Below, piece after piece: positions 62,226-64,000 of a DNA stretch of 64,000 nucleotides; position 1 is the first letter of the stretch; every line of letters begins with the position of its first letter. The notes beneath the pieces are model-generated. The model saw only the letters and a program-made list of their open reading frames with translations. It made no database searches and had not been told where the DNA came from. This DNA is from Halomicrobium urmianum (GTDB lineage Archaea; Halobacteriota; Halobacteria; Halobacteriales; Haloarculaceae), in NCBI RefSeq assembly GCF_020217425.1, contig NZ_CP084090.1:2480001-2544000 (forward strand), written 5' to 3'. The position numbers were made by a program, and so were the translations under genes.

Positions 62226-63674
62226 TCAGTCGTTCAGGTAGACCGTCTTGGTCTTGGTGTAGAAGTCGACGGCCGCGTCGCCCTGCTCGCGGTAGGTGTT
62301 CGTGGAGGTGCGCTTGACGCCCCCGAAGGGCACGTGCAGCTCCAGACCGGTGGACTTCTCGTTGACCTTGACGACGCCGCTCTCGATGCGGTCGACGAAC
62401 TCGTTGGCCTGGGCGAGGTCGTCGGTGACGACGCTCGCGGAGAGGCCGTACTCGCTGTCGTTGGCCAGTTCGACGGCGTGGTCGAAGTCCTCGGCCTCCG
62501 TCACGGCCAGCACCGGACCGAACACCTCCTCGCGGAAGAGGCGCATGTCGGGCTCGACGTCGGAGAAGACGGCGGGCGTGACGAAGTAGCCGTTGTCGAG
62601 GTCGCCCTCGAGGCGTTCGCCGCCGGTCTGGTGGGTGGCGCCCTCCGTCTTGGCGACGTCGACGTACTCGAGCGTGCTCTCGAGTTCGCCCTCGTTGACG
62701 TGCGGGCCCATGCCGGGGTCCTCGAGGCCCGGGCCGACGTCGATGGCCTCGGCGCGCTCGGTGATCCGCTCGACGAACTCGTCGTAGAGGTCCGTGTGGA
62801 CGATGGCCCGCGAGGTCGCGGTACAGGCCTGACCAGTGACGCCGAAGGCACCGGCCTCGACGATGTCGAGGGCCTGCTCGAGGTCGGCGCTGGACGTGAT
62901 GATGGCCGGGTTCTTGCCGCCCATCTCCGCCTGCACGCGCTTGACGTCCTCGGTGGCCGCGTCGTAGACGTGGTGGCCGACCTCGGAGCTACCCGTGAAG
63001 GAGACGACGTCGACGTCCTCGTGGGTGGAGAAGACGTCGCCGACCTCGCTGCCGGGGCCGGTGACGACGTTGACGACGCCGTCGGGGATGCCGGCTTCGT
63101 CGAGCGCGCGGACGATCTCGACGGCGGGGCCCGGCGCGGCGCTGGCGGGCTTGATGACGACGGTGTTGCCGGTCGCCAGGGCGGGCGCGATCTTCCAGGC
63201 CGGGATCGCGATGGGGTAGTTCCAGGGGGTGATCAGACCGGCGACGCCCTGGGGTTCCTTCCGGGTGGAGATGTGGCGGCGACCGCCGCTGGCGCCCTTG
63301 ATCGTGCCGCCGAAGTCCATCGCCTTCTCCGCGTAGTAGTAGAAGATGTCGATGGCACGCTGGACCTCGGGAGCGGCCTCGGAACGGGTCTTCCCCTCCT
63401 CGCGGACGAGCAGTTCGGTCAGCTCGTCCTTGCGGTCCTCGATGATCCCCGCGGCCTCGCGGAGGATCGAGCCGCGCTCGGGCGCGGGCGTGCCGGCCCA
63501 CGAGTCGGCCGCCTCGTCGGCGGCGGCGACGGCCTCCTCCGCGTCCGCGGCGGAGGACTGCTGGTAGCTGTTGACAACTGTCGTCGTGTCTGCGGGATTG
63601 TGGACGTCGATCGTCTCGTCCGTCTCGGCGTCCGTCCACTCGCCCCCAACGTAATTCCTGTTGGTATCGGGCAT
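62226..63674 (-). CDS. aldehyde dehydrogenase, 2-oxoglutarate semialdehyde dehydrogenase-like
   Basis: A 482-residue NAD(P)-dependent aldehyde dehydrogenase. It shows GVAGLITPWNYPIAIPAWKI, VVIKPASAAPGPAVEIVRAL, FTGSSEVGHHVYDAA, catalytic-region Glu in VQAEMGGKNPAIITS and nucleophile Cys284 in VTGQACTATSRAIVH. It ends ELHVPFGGVKRTSTNTYREQ. The sequence is close in feel to the Haloferax enzyme XacF, which completes oxidative pentose degradation to 2-oxoglutarate; this is from memory. The dehydratase at 55682 fits the same pathway. Confidence 0.88.
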   Translation of the reverse strand: MPDTNRNYVGGEWTDAETDETIDVHNPADTTTVVNSYQQSSAADAEEAVAAADEAADSWAGTPAPERGSILREAAGIIEDRKDELTELLVREEGKTRSEAAPEVQRAIDIFYYYAEKAMDFGGTIKGASGGRRHISTRKEPQGVAGLITPWNYPIAIPAWKIAPALATGNTVVIKPASAAPGPAVEIVRALDEAGIPDGVVNVVTGPGSEVGDVFSTHEDVDVVSFTGSSEVGHHVYDAATEDVKRVQAEMGGKNPAIITSSADLEQALDIVEAGAFGVTGQACTATSRAIVHTDLYDEFVERITERAEAIDVGPGLEDPGMGPHVNEGELESTLEYVDVAKTEGATHQTGGERLEGDLDNGYFVTPAVFSDVEPDMRLFREEVFGPVLAVTEAEDFDHAVELANDSEYGLSASVVTDDLAQANEFVDRIESGVVKVNEKSTGLELHVPFGGVKRTSTNTYREQGDAAVDFYTKTKTVYLND

Positions 63675-63885
63675 ACACTGAACAGTGCCCGTTCAGCACA
63701 CTTTGTTCTATCGACTGGCGGTCGAGCGGCCGCTTTCGTCGGGAGACTCGCTTCGCTCGACGCCCGAGCCCAGCCTCACGTCGTTCGCGTGGCCGCCTGT
63801 TCGTCGATGACGGTCGCTTCCGCGCGCGCTGGCGGCCAGCGGCTGAACCCGCATGTATTTACCTGACGGTCCGCATCGTACGCCC

Positions 63886-64000
63886 ATGTCAACGGACGCC
63901 GAGGATCCGCTCGACGAAGTCGACACGGAGTCGGTCACCTCCGACGACGTGACCGAGGCGGAGGTCCACGAAGCGCTCTCGTCGGCCAGTCCGGTCACGC
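63886..64000 (+). CDS. start of an unidentified gene, cut by the window end
   Basis: ATG at 63886 opens a frame of at least 38 codons (MSTDAEDPLDEVDTESVTSD, then DVTEAEVHEALSSASPVT) that is still open at 64000. The acidic N terminus is typical of haloarchaeal cytosolic proteins and may be followed by the main domain outside the window. No family can be named. Confidence 0.5.
   Translation, partial: MSTDAEDPLDEVDTESVTSDDVTEAEVHEALSSASPVT

Overview
The window is chromosomal DNA from a haloarchaeon (class Halobacteria). Evidence: very high GC, strongly acidic deduced proteins, many 4-nt ATGA/GTGA start/stop overlaps, TATA boxes about 26 nt upstream of start codons (leaderless transcripts), and typical haloarchaeal families (PsmA/PsmB, L37Ae, Rpo12, Pcc1, HalOD1, RdfA, ThiR, DUF2070). 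The genus cannot be fixed from the sequence alone.

Layout. 0.3-3.6 kb: archaeal CoA biosynthesis gene (phosphopantothenate synthetase) coupled to a tandem-AAA ATPase with an unfamiliar N-terminal domain. 3.6-9.1 kb: complete histidine degradation operon hutU-hutG-hutI-hutH with overlapping genes. 9.6-11.6 kb: thiamine regulator thiR divergent from thiazole synthase thi4, with clustered inverted repeats at the thi4 promoter. 11.7-16.7 kb: small regulators, a bifunctional nuclease-like protein, small membrane or secreted proteins, prefoldin beta and an aldo/keto reductase. 16.8-22.9 kb: information-processing and protein-turnover genes (pcc1, rpo12, rpl37ae, DUF2103, truD, psmA-psmB, pth2). 23.0-25.2 kb: dcd, a second HTH-ThiN regulator and a methyltransferase. 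25.4-37.6 kb: mixed metabolism and surface genes, including an isopropylmalate/citramalate synthase, a two-RCK K+ channel, GMP synthase glutaminase, DUF2070 and lipoproteins, one of which is broken.

37.8-40.1 kb is a small accessory patch: an IS1341-type tnpB with an in-frame amber codon and a tRNA-Ser(CGA), bracketed by inverted copies of a palindromic miniature element. A third copy lies at 25.2 kb. 40.2-45.6 kb: MoxR ATPase facing a DUF58/DUF4129 cluster. 45.7-50.5 kb: isochorismate synthase, then the cell-shape factor RdfA facing an archaea-specific SMC-related ATPase.

50.6-63.7 kb is a catabolic island with relics: a gutted enolase-superfamily gene, an IS6-type transposase relic, a sugar-acid dehydratase, mutarotase-like protein, three NAD-type dehydrogenases, LutABC-like lactate oxidation proteins and a ketoglutarate-semialdehyde-type aldehyde dehydrogenase. 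Together these suggest sugar-acid or pentose oxidation to 2-oxoglutarate plus lactate use; this is inference from family membership.

The most unusual signals are (i) the 63-84 bp TA-flanked hairpin element, (ii) two HTH-ThiN regulators, one with a clustered operator at thi4, (iii) a leaderless 27-codon reading frame overlapping a transcriptional regulator, and (iv) genes broken by single lesions (tnpB amber, DUF4399 nonsense plus frameshift). No CRISPR array, rRNA or complete transposase was seen.
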